A stretch of DNA of 64,000 bases from Halovivax asiaticus JCM 14624 (GCF_000337515.1 NZ_AOIQ01000006.1:192265-256264), one strand, 5' to 3'; counted from the first letter of the stretch, positions 44,252 to 54,411 are shown. Made by a program: numbers and translations. Notes: a model not told the origin generated them from the letters alone.

Positions 44252-45262
44252 ATGTTCACGGTACTCGGACTGCTCGCCCTCGCCGTCGTCGGGACCGGCA
44301 TCGTGTGGATCGGGAGCAGGTGGCTCGAAGACGCGGCAGCCAAGCTCGCCGGCGCGTACGGCATCCCATCGGTCGTTCACGGGGCGATCATCGCTGCCGT
44401 CGGGTCGAGTACGCCCGAGTTGATGAGCGTGTTACTCTCGGCTACCCGTGGCGAGTTCGAACTCGGTGTCGGCGCGATCGTCGGCTCCGCGGTGTTCAAC
44501 CTCCTCGTTATCCCGGGTATCGCCGTCGTGATCGGCAGCGGGATCGAGACGAACCGAGACCTGGTCTACAAGGAAGCACTCTTCTACATGCTCGCGGTCG
44601 CGACGCTGTTGCTCACGTTCTCGCTCGCGGTCATCTACTACCCCATCGACGTCGCCAACGGCCGGATAAGCGGTGAGGTGACGCGAGCACTCGCACTCGT
44701 GCCGATCGTCCTGTACGTGCTGTACGTGTTCACCCAGTATCTCGACGCCTCGGAGTCCGGGACCGTCCCCGACGAGGGCATCGACCTCGCCCGGAGCTGG
44801 GGGCGCTTTCTCGTCGGACTGGTGCTGATCGTCGTCGGTGTCGAGGGGCTCGTCCGGGCTGCTGTCGGCCTCGGCGACGCCTTCGGGACGCCGTCGTTCC
44901 TCTGGGGGATGACCATCGTCGCTGCCGGGTCGAGCCTCCCGGACGCGTTCGTCAGTATCACTGCCTCCCAGTCGGGCCGACCGACGGTCTCGATCGCGAA
45001 CGTCCTCGGCTCCAACACGTTCGATCTGCTCGTGGCGATTCCGGTCGGGATTCTCGTCGCCGGCTCCCTCTCGATCAGGTTCGATCACGTCGTCCCAATG
45101 ATGGCCTTCCTCGTCGTCGCGACGGTCATCTTCTTCACGATCTCCCGGACAAAGATGTTCCTCTCGCGGCGCGAAGGGTGGCTCTTGCTCGTCCTCTACG
45201 GCGGGTTCGTCGCCTGGCTTATCACGGAAAGCGTCGGACTCACGCGCGTACTGCCGACGTGA
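44252..45262 (+). CDS. Calcium/sodium antiporter (CaCA family)
   Basis: The 336-residue membrane protein has about ten helices in two inverted halves. The alpha repeats that line the ion path are clear: GSSTPELMSVLLSA with GSAVFNLLV in the first half, and AAGSSLPDAFVSITAS with GSNTFDLLV in the second. Both Glu and Asp ion ligands are kept. Members such as YrbG/NCX export Ca2+ or other cations against Na+ or H+. A dockerin and a PhoX enzyme, both Ca-dependent families, are encoded just upstream, but a link is only a guess. Confidence 0.9.
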   Translation: MFTVLGLLALAVVGTGIVWIGSRWLEDAAAKLAGAYGIPSVVHGAIIAAVGSSTPELMSVLLSATRGEFELGVGAIVGSAVFNLLVIPGIAVVIGSGIETNRDLVYKEALFYMLAVATLLLTFSLAVIYYPIDVANGRISGEVTRALALVPIVLYVLYVFTQYLDASESGTVPDEGIDLARSWGRFLVGLVLIVVGVEGLVRAAVGLGDAFGTPSFLWGMTIVAAGSSLPDAFVSITASQSGRPTVSIANVLGSNTFDLLVAIPVGILVAGSLSIRFDHVVPMMAFLVVATVIFFTISRTKMFLSRREGWLLLVLYGGFVAWLITESVGLTRVLPT

Positions 45263-45361
45263 CCGTCCACCGTCGTCGGGGCAACGGGTTCGCCGTCGGC
45301 GATAGCGGCAGAAACCGACGCGATAGCGAGCTACAACCGATACCCGGTCGCACGGACGTGT

Positions 45362-46645
45362 ATGGCAGACGACGAGACACCGCGATTCGACACGCGGACG
45401 ATCCACGCTGGACAGGCGTCCGACCCGACGACCGGCGCTCGGGCCCCACCGATCTACCAGACGACGTCCTACGAGTTCGAAGACACCGATCACGCCGCCG
45501 CCCTCTTCGGCCTGGAGGAGTTTGGCAACATCTACTCGCGGATCATGAACCCGACGAACGCGATGTTAGAAGAGCGCGTCGCGAGTCTCGAAGGCGGAGT
45601 GGGTGCGCTCGCAACCGCGTCCGGGATGGCGGCCTTCGATCTCGCGACGTTCATGCTGGCGGAAGCCGGCGACAACATCGTCTCCGCCTCGTCGCTCTAC
45701 GGCGGGACGTACACCTACCTCAGCCACACCGTCGCGCGCCGCGGGATCGAGACGAAATTCGTCGATACGCTCGACTACGAGGCCTACGACGCGGCGATCG
45801 ACGACGACACCGCGTTCGTCCACCTGGAGTCGATCGGGAATCCCGCGCTGGTGACACCGGACCTAGAGCGGATCGCGGACATCGCCCACGATCACGATGT
45901 TCCGCTGTTCGTCGACAATACCTTCGCGACGCCGTACCTCTGTAATCCGATCGAACACGGCGCCGACCTCGTCTGGCACTCCACGACGAAGTGGCTCACC
46001 GGCGCCGGGACAACCGTCGGCGGAATTCTGGTCGACGGGGGCACCTTCCCCTGGGACGAAGGCGACTATCCCGAGATCGCCGAACCGAACCCCGCCTACC
46101 ACGGCGTCAACTTCTACGAAACATTTGGCGAGCAGGCGTTCTCGATCGCCGCACGCACGCGCGGGCTGCGCGATCTCGGTAACCAGCAAGCACCGTTCGA
46201 CGCCTGGAACACCCTCCAGAAGCTAGAATCGCTCTCGCTCCGGATGGGTCGCCACTGCGAGAACGCACAAATCGTCGCCGAGTATCTCGACGAGCATCCC
46301 GACGTCGCCTGGGTCACTTATCCGGGGCTCGAATCCCACGAGACGCACGACACCGCCTCCGAGTATCTGGATGGTGGCTACGGCGGCATGCTCACCTTCG
46401 GCCTCGAAGCCGGCTACGATGGCGCCGAGACCGTCTGCAACGAGGTCGAGTTGACGAGCCTGCTCGCCAACGTCGGCGACGCGAAGACGCTCATCATCCA
46501 CCCCGGGAGCACGACCCACCAGCAGCTGACCGAGGACGAGCAGCTCGCGAGCGGCGTCACGCCCGATCTCGTCCGTCTGTCAGTCGGCATCGAGGACCCC
46601 GCGGACATCGTCGCAGACCTGGAACAGGCGATCGACGCGGTGTGA
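45362..46645 (+). CDS. metY: O-acetylhomoserine sulfhydrylase / O-acetylhomoserine aminocarboxypropyltransferase
   Basis: The 427-residue PLP enzyme of the Cys/Met metabolism family makes homocysteine from O-acetylhomoserine and sulfide. The Schiff-base Lys is K210 in [10 protein letters not shown]; the phosphate-binding region [16 protein letters not shown] and [15 protein letters not shown] are intact; a C-terminal substrate region includes [10 protein letters not shown]. Length and the SRIMNPTN motif favour MetY over cystathionine gamma-synthase, which is shorter. A homoserine acetyltransferase is often next door in haloarchaea but is not seen here. Confidence 0.9.
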   Translation: MADDETPRFDTRTIHAGQASDPTTGARAPPIYQTTSYEFEDTDHAAALFGLEEFGNIYSRIMNPTNAMLEERVASLEGGVGALATASGMAAFDLATFMLAEAGDNIVSASSLYGGTYTYLSHTVARRGIETKFVDTLDYEAYDAAIDDDTAFVHLESIGNPALVTPDLERIADIAHDHDVPLFVDNTFATPYLCNPIEHGADLVWHSTTKWLTGAGTTVGGILVDGGTFPWDEGDYPEIAEPNPAYHGVNFYETFGEQAFSIAARTRGLRDLGNQQAPFDAWNTLQKLESLSLRMGRHCENAQIVAEYLDEHPDVAWVTYPGLESHETHDTASEYLDGGYGGMLTFGLEAGYDGAETVCNEVELTSLLANVGDAKTLIIHPGSTTHQQLTEDEQLASGVTPDLVRLSVGIEDPADIVADLEQAIDAV

Positions 46646-46742
46646 ACGGGCGAGTCGTCGCTCGACACGGTTCAAATCGACCAGGTCAGTTGCGCGGTGG
46701 AATTGCAGAAGTCGTTTGCCGCTCACGCTCGAATCACGCCGT

Positions 46743-47267
46743 ATGACCGCGGACGCCACCATTCGCCGCGCGACCCCCGAGGACGCCGCTGCGATCGCCG
46801 CCTGTTATCGAGACGCCTACCGCGTCGGTGCCGAGCGCGGGTTTCCGACGCGGATGACCGAGATCGGGGCCGACACGGTTCGTGAGTGGCTCGACGCCGA
46901 TGCTGTCACGCTCGTCGCCGAGCCAGGCGAGACCAACGTCGGTGACGGGAGGAGTGGTGGCACGGAGCCGGACGGTAGTCAGCCGGTCGTCGGCACCGTT
47001 CGCCTGCTCGAAGAACGCGAGACGCCGTACATCGAACGGCTGGCCGTCGTCGAATCGTGGCAGGGGAGCGGACTCGGCCAACGACTGTTCGATCGGGTCG
47101 AATCGATCGCTCGATCGCGCGGCTACGACACCGCACAGTTGACGACCTACGACACGCACCCGTTCCTCCACGAGTGGTACGAAAGTCAGGGATACGAGCC
47201 GATCGAGACCCACGAGAAACCGGATCGGCCCTTCGATTACGTGACGATGGAGCGGCGATTCGAGTGA
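46743..47267 (+). CDS. GNAT family N-acetyltransferase
   Basis: The 174-residue single-domain GNAT protein has the acetyl-CoA loop VVESWQGSGLGQRLFDRV near residue 105 and the family's closing strand (HEWYESQGYEPIETH). A short Gly-rich acidic loop (VGDGRSGGTEPDG) is inserted before the third strand. The ATG at 46743 places the first strand (ATIRRATPEDAAAI) at residue 4. The acceptor is unknown. It follows metY by about 97 nt and may have its own promoter. Confidence 0.82.
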   Translation: MTADATIRRATPEDAAAIAACYRDAYRVGAERGFPTRMTEIGADTVREWLDADAVTLVAEPGETNVGDGRSGGTEPDGSQPVVGTVRLLEERETPYIERLAVVESWQGSGLGQRLFDRVESIARSRGYDTAQLTTYDTHPFLHEWYESQGYEPIETHEKPDRPFDYVTMERRFE

Positions 47268-47339
47268 GGAAGCACACCGGACGATCGGTATCGATCGACG
47301 ACGACCGAGTGACGGCGACCGAGCGACGGCGTCCCGGCC

Positions 47340-48290
47340 CTACACGACGCGGTTTCGCATCTCTTCGGGCGTCCCGGCGACGAAATGGTCGTAATTCTCG
47401 ATGAAGATTTCGGCGACGCGATCGTAGTAGTGCGGCGTCGAACCCGAGACGTGTGGCGTCACCAGCACGTTGGGAAGATCCCACAGCGGCGAGTCGTCGG
47501 GCAAGGGTTCGGTCGAGAAGACGTCGAGTGCCGCACCGGCGAGGCGACCCTGCTGGAGGGACTCGACGAGGGCATCCTCGTCGACCACGTCGCCTCGGGC
47601 AATGTTGACGACGACCGCGTCGCGCGGCATCGTTCGCATCGCCGACCGATCGATCAGGCCGCGCGTCTCGTCGGTGAGCGGGCAGGCGACGACGAGATAG
47701 TCGGTCTGGCGAAGGACCGCGTCCAGTTCGTCGGCCGGATAGACTTCGTCGACGGCGTCGGGCGCAGTCGACGGATCACGTTTCGTCCCGACGACGTGAC
47801 AGCCGACGGCCGCGGCGAGTTCGGCGATCCGACCGCCGATCGCACCCAGACCGACGATCCCGACGGTCTTGCTCGCCAGTTCGCCGCCGCTCTCGCGGAG
47901 CCAAAGTCCCTCGCGCTGGCGATCCCGGGCGGCGAAGAGGTCGCGCTCGATGCCGAGCATGGCCCCGAGTGCCCACTCGGCGATCGGCTGCGCGTGGACG
48001 CCCGAGGCCGTCGTGAGGGTGATCCCGGCTGCCTCGAGGGCGTCCAGATCGTAGTGATCGTAGCCGGCCGTCGATCCCTGCACCCACCCCAAATTCGAGG
48101 CACGATCGAGCCACTCCTCCGGAACGCTCGGTGAGAGTGCCGCCGTCGCCGTTTCGATACCCGAGAGCGTTTCGTCGGGCGTAGTCGCGACGGTCACGTC
48201 GGCGTCGTCGAGTTCGTCGAACCGGACGGCGAGGCGCTCGCGATCCGCCCGGTCGTAGCGGTGGGGAATCAGAATCTCGTGACTGCTCAT
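47340..48290 (-). CDS. D-2-hydroxyacid dehydrogenase
   Basis: The 316-residue protein is of the NAD(P)-dependent D-2-hydroxyacid dehydrogenase family. The coenzyme loop is GIVGLGAIGGRIAELA near 140. Catalytic residues appear as Arg in NIARGDVVDEDALV, Glu within the following loop, and His in VTPHVSGSTP. It reduces 2-ketoacids such as pyruvate or branched ketoacids; the specific substrate is not readable. The basic TKRD after the second strand suggests NADPH preference. The aldehyde dehydrogenase gene lies just upstream on the same strand. Confidence 0.9.
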   Translation of the reverse strand: MSSHEILIPHRYDRADRERLAVRFDELDDADVTVATTPDETLSGIETATAALSPSVPEEWLDRASNLGWVQGSTAGYDHYDLDALEAAGITLTTASGVHAQPIAEWALGAMLGIERDLFAARDRQREGLWLRESGGELASKTVGIVGLGAIGGRIAELAAAVGCHVVGTKRDPSTAPDAVDEVYPADELDAVLRQTDYLVVACPLTDETRGLIDRSAMRTMPRDAVVVNIARGDVVDEDALVESLQQGRLAGAALDVFSTEPLPDDSPLWDLPNVLVTPHVSGSTPHYYDRVAEIFIENYDHFVAGTPEEMRNRVV

Positions 48291-48415
48291 GTCCGTGGTG
48301 GAGACAGGCGATCAAGTCGACTCTTTCGATCCCGGCGCGTTCGGGCCGATGGGCCGACGCAGCGCGACGAACTCGTACGCGAATGGCCACTCGTACGCAG
48401 GACGAGTTTTCGCGA

Positions 48416-49888
48416 TCAGAACGGGTACTGTCTCGGTTCGCGCTGTATCGAGATCCACTTGGTCGTCGTCAGTTCGTCGAGGATCGAGTCGGCGTTGTAG
48501 CGCCCGAGGCCGGAGTGCTTCATCCCGCCGAAGGGAACGTGCGGTTCGTCGTTGATCGGCTGGTCGTTGATGTGAATCATGCCCGTCTCGATGCCGTCGG
48601 CGATACGTCGCGCCTGCGCCTCGTCGTCGGAGTGAACGGAGCCCGACAGACCATGGATGGTGTCGTTCGCGAGGTCGATCGCCTCGGCGTCATCGGCGTA
48701 CGGGATGATGGGCGCGATGGGCCCGAAGTGTTCGTTACACGCGGCGGCCATGTCGTTGCTCGCGTCGGAGAGGACCGTCGGTTCGACGAGCAACCCGTCA
48801 CTCTCGCCGCCAGTCTCGACGGTCGCGCCGGCGTCGACGCTCTCCGTGACGAATTCGAGCATCTGGTCGCGCTGGCTCTCGTCGATGATCGGCCCGATAA
48901 CCGTCTCCTCGTCACGCGGATCGCCGGCCGGCAGATTCGCCGCACGATCCGCGAGGGCGTCGACGTACTCGTCGTACAGCGATTCGTGGACCAGGTGGCG
49001 ATTGATCGAGATGCAGGCCTGTCCCTGGTGGAGGAAGGAGCCGAAGACGCCGCCGTCGACCGCCCGATCGAGGTCGGCGTTCTCGGTGACGACGTGGACG
49101 TTGTTCCCGCCGAGTTCGAGGGCGGGAAGCGCGGTATTGCCGGCCGCCTTCCGCGCCACCCGCTGACCGATCTCCGTCGATCCGGTGAACGCCAGGACGC
49201 GTGGCGTCTCGTGCTCGGCCACGGCGTCACCGATCTCGGACCCCCGGCCCGGAACGACGTTCAGGACGCCGTCGGGGAGGCCGGCCTCGTCGAAGAGACG
49301 GGCGAGCAAAAGGCCGCCGGTGATCGGCGTGTTCGAGGCGGGTTTCAGGACGACCGCGTTCCCCGCTGCTATCGCCGGTGCCACGGCGCGCATCGAGAGG
49401 TGAAAGGGGAAGTTCCACGGCGAGATCACGCCGACGACACCCACTGGCACGCGTTCGACGACGTTCTCCTTTCCGGGGACGATCGAGTCGCGGTGCTGGC
49501 CCGTCATCGTGAACGGGTAACTCGCCGCCTGCTGCATCATCCCCTTCGCCGTCTGCAACTCGGCGACCGCCTTGACCGACGCACTGCCCGATTCGATCGC
49601 CAGCAGTTCGACGACGTCGTCCCAGTGATCTTCGAGTAATCGGAGCGCGCGAGTGACGACGCCGGCGCGCCGCTGCGGCGGTTGCTCGGCCCAGGACCCC
49701 TGGGCCCGCTCCGCAGCCCGATAGGCCTCGTCGACGTCGTCCGGCGTCCCCGCGGAAACACGTGCGATCGTGTCGCGGGTATACGGGTTCGTGACGTCGA
49801 TTGTGTCACGGTCATCGCGGTCGATCCACTCGCCGTCTCTGTAGAGTGCGGTCCAGCCGGAATCGGGTGACAGGGGAAGATCCGCCAT
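48416..49888 (-). CDS. NAD(P)-dependent aldehyde dehydrogenase
   Basis: The 490-residue aldehyde dehydrogenase oxidises an aldehyde to the acid. The catalytic Glu is in ALELGGNN, the nucleophile Cys is near 290 in HQGQACISINR, and the oxyanion Asn is in ISPWNFPFHLS. The C-terminal oligomerisation segment is PHVPFGGMKHSGLGR. The first residues (LPLSPDSGWTALYRDGEW) support the ATG at 49888. Substrate class (vanillin-, benzaldehyde- or general-type) cannot be resolved. It precedes the hydroxyacid dehydrogenase by about 125 nt on the same strand. Confidence 0.92.
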   Translation of the reverse strand: MADLPLSPDSGWTALYRDGEWIDRDDRDTIDVTNPYTRDTIARVSAGTPDDVDEAYRAAERAQGSWAEQPPQRRAGVVTRALRLLEDHWDDVVELLAIESGSASVKAVAELQTAKGMMQQAASYPFTMTGQHRDSIVPGKENVVERVPVGVVGVISPWNFPFHLSMRAVAPAIAAGNAVVLKPASNTPITGGLLLARLFDEAGLPDGVLNVVPGRGSEIGDAVAEHETPRVLAFTGSTEIGQRVARKAAGNTALPALELGGNNVHVVTENADLDRAVDGGVFGSFLHQGQACISINRHLVHESLYDEYVDALADRAANLPAGDPRDEETVIGPIIDESQRDQMLEFVTESVDAGATVETGGESDGLLVEPTVLSDASNDMAAACNEHFGPIAPIIPYADDAEAIDLANDTIHGLSGSVHSDDEAQARRIADGIETGMIHINDQPINDEPHVPFGGMKHSGLGRYNADSILDELTTTKWISIQREPRQYPF

Positions 49889-49966
49889 ACGGACCCCACC
49901 CCGCCCGAGCAGATAATCGGCGGACCGGCGCACGCAACCGGCCGAAAGCGACGGGCGGGGTCGCCA

Positions 49967-50407
49967 CTACAGTTCCGCATTCGGCATGAGGAACGAAAGC
50001 GAGACGTACACGACTGCGGCGACGAGAAGGCCAATCGGAAGAGCCGGGACGAGCGACTGCTCGACGAAGAGGTAACTCAAATACGAAAGTCCCCCGGCAG
50101 AAAGCGCAAACCCGGCGGCCAGACGGTGAAATCCGCGGAACGGGTGGCGATCTGTGTCGGATTCCATCCCCTGGAGTCCGCCGTCTACGGTGGAACTTGC
50201 GACGAACAGCGGTAGAAACAGGAAGACGCCAGTTCCAACGAAGAGACCGGCAAGCGCCCCCAGGAACGGATCGTCAAGCACGAAAAATCCGACGGCGCCG
50301 AACGCGACGACGTCCATGAGGCCGAACGCTGCCCCCAGCAGGTTCGGCGTGAGTGGGCCGTCTTCGAAGGAAGTCTGTCCCTCCGTCGTCTCTGCTGACG
50401 AGTTCAT
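49967..50407 (-). CDS. Small membrane protein with four helices, unknown function
   Basis: The 146-residue protein has four hydrophobic segments of about 20 residues: two after residue 20 (LGAAFGLMDVVAFGAVGFF and ALAGLFVGTGVFLFLPLF) and two near the C-terminus (AAGFALSAGGLSYLSYLF and ALPIGLLVAAVVYVSLSFL). The loop between the pairs is charged and probably cytoplasmic. No family was recognised. In-frame ATGs at 50434 and 50482 would extend it with an Arg-rich leader; 50407 is preferred. It ends 78 nt upstream of the aldehyde dehydrogenase start, same strand. Confidence 0.65.
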   Translation of the reverse strand: MNSSAETTEGQTSFEDGPLTPNLLGAAFGLMDVVAFGAVGFFVLDDPFLGALAGLFVGTGVFLFLPLFVASSTVDGGLQGMESDTDRHPFRGFHRLAAGFALSAGGLSYLSYLFVEQSLVPALPIGLLVAAVVYVSLSFLMPNAEL

Positions 50408-50523
50408 ACGTTCCCGTCGAGAAGACTGACGCATAATTCTACCTACTCGGGTCGAAAATCCGTGCTGCCCTGTCCCGGACACCAGCTATCGGACCAGAAA
50501 CGAACGAGCCAAAACGCCAGTTC

Positions 50524-51345
50524 TCACTCACCCGTACGGAAGGAGAGATCCAGCGAGGGAGCGGAGTGCGTGAGACTCCCCATCGAGACCACGTCCACGC
50601 CCGTCGCCGCGTAGTCGGCGACCGTCTCCATCGTAATCCCGCCGCTCGCCTCGGTCAGGGTGTCGTCGTGACCGGCTTCGGCGAGTCGATCGAGCGCGTT
50701 CCGGACGGTGTCCGGATCCATGTTGTCGAGAAGGACGATATCCGCTCCGGCGGCCGCGGCTCTCGGTGCGTCCGCCGGCGTCTCGACTTCCACCTCGAGT
50801 TTGGTCGTGAATGACACGCGGTCGTCGAAGTGCTCGACTGCCTTCTCGAGGCCCATCTCGGTGATGTGATTGTCCTTCACCATCACCGCGTGTGAGAGAT
50901 CGAGGCGATGCGTGTCGCCGCCGCCCGCGACGACGGCCCGCTTCTCGAGTCCCCGTAACCCGGGCGTGGTTTTGCGGGTGGCGGCGACGCGGGCCGATTC
51001 GTCGGCCTGTCGAGCGAGTTCGACTGTCCGGTGCGTGCGAGTGGCGATCCCCGACGCGTGTCCGGCGACGTTGACGGCGACGCGCTCACCCCTGAGAACG
51101 TCGCGTGCGGGGCCCTCGACCGAAAAAATCGTCTCTCCGGCGTCGAACGACGTCCCGTCGGCGACGCGATCGGTCACGTCGACGTCCAGATACTCGAAGA
51201 CACGCTCGGCAGCGTCGAGGCCGGCCGCGACGCCGGCCGCTTTCGCGACGAGGCGCCCGGTGGTCTCGCCGGGGACCTGATTCGTCACGTCGTGATGACC
51301 CAGGTCCTCCCGGAGCCAGCCCTCGATCTGGGAATCGGTGATCAT
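50524..51345 (-). CDS. nadC: Nicotinate-nucleotide pyrophosphorylase (quinolinate phosphoribosyltransferase)
   Basis: NadC (273 residues) converts quinolinate and PRPP to nicotinate mononucleotide, CO2 and pyrophosphate, the third step of de novo NAD synthesis. Family motifs are VAGHASGIATRTH, ATRKTTPGLRGLEKRAV (PRPP and quinolinate contacts), GGGDTHRLDLSHAVMVKDNH, and the phosphate-binding TEASGGITMETV. Haloarchaea usually carry nadA-nadB-nadC in one operon; here a divergent lipoprotein gene separates nadC from nadB. Confidence 0.95.
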   Translation of the reverse strand: MITDSQIEGWLREDLGHHDVTNQVPGETTGRLVAKAAGVAAGLDAAERVFEYLDVDVTDRVADGTSFDAGETIFSVEGPARDVLRGERVAVNVAGHASGIATRTHRTVELARQADESARVAATRKTTPGLRGLEKRAVVAGGGDTHRLDLSHAVMVKDNHITEMGLEKAVEHFDDRVSFTTKLEVEVETPADAPRAAAAGADIVLLDNMDPDTVRNALDRLAEAGHDDTLTEASGGITMETVADYAATGVDVVSMGSLTHSAPSLDLSFRTGE

Positions 51346-51483
51346 TGCGTCGGTGAGGGGTTCGCCGGCAGCCGTTTATCGCCACCGGTTTTGTCGTGTA
51401 GCGACCCCCGTTCTCCGAGGCGCCGTGGAGCGTCGATCACTCGAACGGTACAGATTTCATCCTCGGGCGAGAAGTGACGGGAA

Positions 51484-52761
51484 ATGCGTCGGGGACGGCG
51501 AACACGACGGCAGTTCGTTCGAGCGGGGGCGGCCGCCCTCGGCGCCACGCTCGCCGGGTGTTCGAATCGGAACCCGACCCCCACGTCCGAGCAGTTTCGG
51601 TTCGAGGGCGTCGGCGACGGGTTCGTCGAGCGGACCGAGACGGTCTACGACCGCCTGACGGACATCGTCGGGGCGTCGATACACGAACGGACGACGATCG
51701 AGCGCATCACACCCTCGGAGATGCGAGAGCGCGCCGAGACCTATCCGGTCGTCGGCGGATCGAGGACCCAGAAACTCGCCTATCGGGCGCTCGGACTCAC
51801 GGAGCGACTGGATGCAGACCGGTCGTTCGAGTTCGCGGGTTCCTACGATCCGGCGTCGACGACGATCCGACTGGTCGGGACGGACGACGCAGCCATCGAC
51901 GATCAATTACTCGCGCACGAGCTCTTCCACGCGATCCAGTTCCAGACTGGGAGCCTCGACGAGTGGAACCGCAGCTGGTCGGTCGGCTTCGACCGCTACA
52001 GCGCTCAGCAGGCGGTCGTCGAGGGGACAGCGATGTTCGTCGAAGACGAGTACGTCGACGGCTGCGGCGGAGACTTCGCTCACTGTCAACTCGCAGACCC
52101 CACCCGCATCAGTCCAGGATCGCTCGACCCGGCACTCTTGCTCCAGTACGGCTCGTACTTCAACGGCTACGACTTCGCGTCGGCCCTCGCGGCCCGCGGC
52201 GGCTGGGAGCAAATCTGGGCGAGTCACGACGACCCACCCATCTCCTCGGGGCAGATCCTGCATCCGGCGTGGTATCCGGATCGACATCCCGAACCGGTTA
52301 CGGCCCCATCAGAACCGGGTGACGGCTGGACCCTGCTCGACACCGAGCGGCTCGGGATGCAGGCACTCTTTACGACCCTTTGGCAGGCGGGCGCCCTTCC
52401 CACCGAGGCGGTCTACACTCGCAGTCCGGAGGCGACGGACGAGGTGTACGCCTCGCTGATCCGCTACCGCGCTCCCGTGACCGACCAGTGGCGCGGGGAC
52501 GCGTTCACCGGGTTCGAACGCGACGATGGCGCCTACGGGTGGTACTGGCGGATCCGGTTCGCCGACACTGCGGCCGCCGAAACTGGCTTCGAGCACGTCC
52601 GTCACTGGGCCGAATCACGCGGGGCCCAGACGGACCGCGAAAACGTCTGGACCAGCGACGGTCGCTACGAAGCGATCGGACTGGACGACGAGGACGTGCT
52701 CGTATGGATGGCACCTGAACTCGCTGATTTCGCCGCTCTCGCTCCCGAGTACTGGGAGTAA
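51484..52761 (+). CDS. Tat lipoprotein with HExxH metalloprotease motif (Hvo_1808-like surface protein)
   Basis: The 425-residue protein begins with a Tat lipoprotein signal (RTRRQFVRAGAAALGATLAGC). The mature part contains LLAHELFHAIQF near residue 146, an HExxH zinc motif, followed about 35 residues later by VEGTAMFVEDEY, whose Glu could be the third ligand. This is the layout of gluzincin-type surface proteases. I recall similar haloarchaeal proteins as the Hvo_1808 family. It is probably anchored outside the cell and may process proteins at the surface. It sits, in the opposite direction, between nadC and nadB. Confidence 0.78.
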   Translation: MRRGRRTRRQFVRAGAAALGATLAGCSNRNPTPTSEQFRFEGVGDGFVERTETVYDRLTDIVGASIHERTTIERITPSEMRERAETYPVVGGSRTQKLAYRALGLTERLDADRSFEFAGSYDPASTTIRLVGTDDAAIDDQLLAHELFHAIQFQTGSLDEWNRSWSVGFDRYSAQQAVVEGTAMFVEDEYVDGCGGDFAHCQLADPTRISPGSLDPALLLQYGSYFNGYDFASALAARGGWEQIWASHDDPPISSGQILHPAWYPDRHPEPVTAPSEPGDGWTLLDTERLGMQALFTTLWQAGALPTEAVYTRSPEATDEVYASLIRYRAPVTDQWRGDAFTGFERDDGAYGWYWRIRFADTAAAETGFEHVRHWAESRGAQTDRENVWTSDGRYEAIGLDDEDVLVWMAPELADFAALAPEYWE

Positions 52762-52853
52762 CGAATCGGGAATGGAGTCGACGAGCTACTGTCGACAGCT
52801 GGTATCCCGTCGCTCGTTGCGGAAACTGATGACAGAGAAGTGCTCGCCGGTGG

Positions 52854-54407
52854 TTACTGGCCCGGGGCTTCGTTTGCCACCGAGTCGTCGACGACGTGGT
52901 GACAGCCGACGGATTCAGGGTTCTCACGAGCGGCCTGGGCGATCAGCAGGGCAGTCACACAGGCGTTGCGGAGTTCGTACAGCGACCGGGAGGTACGTGT
53001 CCTGGTGTATGCGTCGACCTCGCCCTTGAGACGCCGGAACACGCTCCCGGCCCGGGCGACGTCGTCGAGGTCGCGTTCGAGACCGAGTGACGCGTCCATC
53101 GTCCGGCGCAGTCGGGTGAACTTCTCGCCGGCGAATCGTGCCGGAAGTTCGGGGTCAGTGTTTCTGAGTTCCGGCGGATCGACGGTCTCGGGGCCAACCG
53201 GCTCGACGGAGCCGGCGTCCGCCGCGGTCTCGCCCGATCGGAGCCCCCAGACCAGCCCTTCGAGGAGACTCGTGCTGGCCAGGCGATTCGCCCCGTGAAC
53301 GCCCGTCCGGGAACACTCGCCGACTGCGAAGAGATTTGCGAGCGACGTCCGGCCACGATCGTCGACGTGGATACCGCCGCAGAGGAAGTGTTCACACGGC
53401 GCGACCGGAATGCGCTCGGACTCGATACCGCGATCCACACACTTGCTGGCCAGATTCGGGAACGCATCGGCGAACGGTTCCGCGAGCGTACTCACGTCCA
53501 GGAACACCTCACCGGTCCGGTCACGTTCGTCGGCGACGGCCCGCGCGACGACGTCGCGCGGTGCGAGTTCGGCGTCCGGATGAACGTCGGGCATGAATCT
53601 CTCCTCATCAGCGTTCAGCAGGTGAGCGCCTTCGCCCCGGAGGGCCTCCGAGAGCAAGAACGGATCTTCGCCCGCGTAGGCCGTCGGGTGAAACTGGACG
53701 TACTCCATGTCCGCGACATCGGCCCCGGCCAGTGCGGCCATGGCGATGCCGTCCCCCGTCGCGCCGTCCGGGTTCGTCGACCGACCGTAGAGCGAGCCGA
53801 TGCCGCCGGTCGCGAGGATCGTCCGCGTCGCGTAGATCGGATGGCCGGAGGGGGTTTCGTCGGTCAGGACGCCGTGGACCGCCCCCTCGTGAGTGAGCAG
53901 ATCGAGCGCGGCAGTGTCGTCGCGAACGTCGATCCGGTCGTGGTCGTCGACGTACTGCAAGAACGGCCGGAGAATGTGCGTTCCCGTCGAGGCGTCGACG
54001 TGGAGGATCCGCTCGGTGGAGTGGGCCGCCTCGCGCGTGTAATCGAACTTCTCCCCCTCGCGGTCGAAATCGACGTCGAGCGTGTCGACGAGGACGTCCT
54101 GGACGGCCTCGTCGGCGTTCTCCACCAGGACGTCGACCGCCGCGTCGTCGGCAGTTCCGGCACTCGCTGCGAGCACGTCCTGCTTGAGCGATTCCGGATC
54201 ACCTCGTGTGGTCGAGATGCCTCCCTGTGCCCAGTCGGTACTCGCTTCGTCCGGCCGGCTGGCCTTCGTCAACAGACAGACCGCAGCACCGTCCCGGGCC
54301 GCGCCGAGCGCGGCGGCACAGCCGGCGATCCCGGAACCGACGACGAGAACGTCCGTCCGATCGTCCGTCTCCGCAGTCGGTGCAGCCGCGGGGTCGTCGT
54401 TCACCAT
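52854..54407 (-). CDS. nadB: L-aspartate oxidase
   Basis: NadB (517 residues) oxidises L-aspartate to iminoaspartate using FAD, the first step of de novo NAD synthesis. The FAD loop DVLVVGSGIAGCAAAL starts near residue 20. Characteristic motifs are TDWAQGGISTT, FHPTAYAGEDPFLLSEALRG, GGIHVDDRGRTSLANLFAVGE and GANRLASTSLLEGLVWG. The C-terminal helical domain (RRTMDASLGLERD) is intact. The start at 54407 was chosen because the frame upstream overlaps nadA. It lies 4 nt after nadA. Confidence 0.95.
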   Translation of the reverse strand: MVNDDPAAAPTAETDDRTDVLVVGSGIAGCAAALGAARDGAAVCLLTKASRPDEASTDWAQGGISTTRGDPESLKQDVLAASAGTADDAAVDVLVENADEAVQDVLVDTLDVDFDREGEKFDYTREAAHSTERILHVDASTGTHILRPFLQYVDDHDRIDVRDDTAALDLLTHEGAVHGVLTDETPSGHPIYATRTILATGGIGSLYGRSTNPDGATGDGIAMAALAGADVADMEYVQFHPTAYAGEDPFLLSEALRGEGAHLLNADEERFMPDVHPDAELAPRDVVARAVADERDRTGEVFLDVSTLAEPFADAFPNLASKCVDRGIESERIPVAPCEHFLCGGIHVDDRGRTSLANLFAVGECSRTGVHGANRLASTSLLEGLVWGLRSGETAADAGSVEPVGPETVDPPELRNTDPELPARFAGEKFTRLRRTMDASLGLERDLDDVARAGSVFRRLKGEVDAYTRTRTSRSLYELRNACVTALLIAQAARENPESVGCHHVVDDSVANEAPGQ

Positions 54408-54411
54408 CGAC

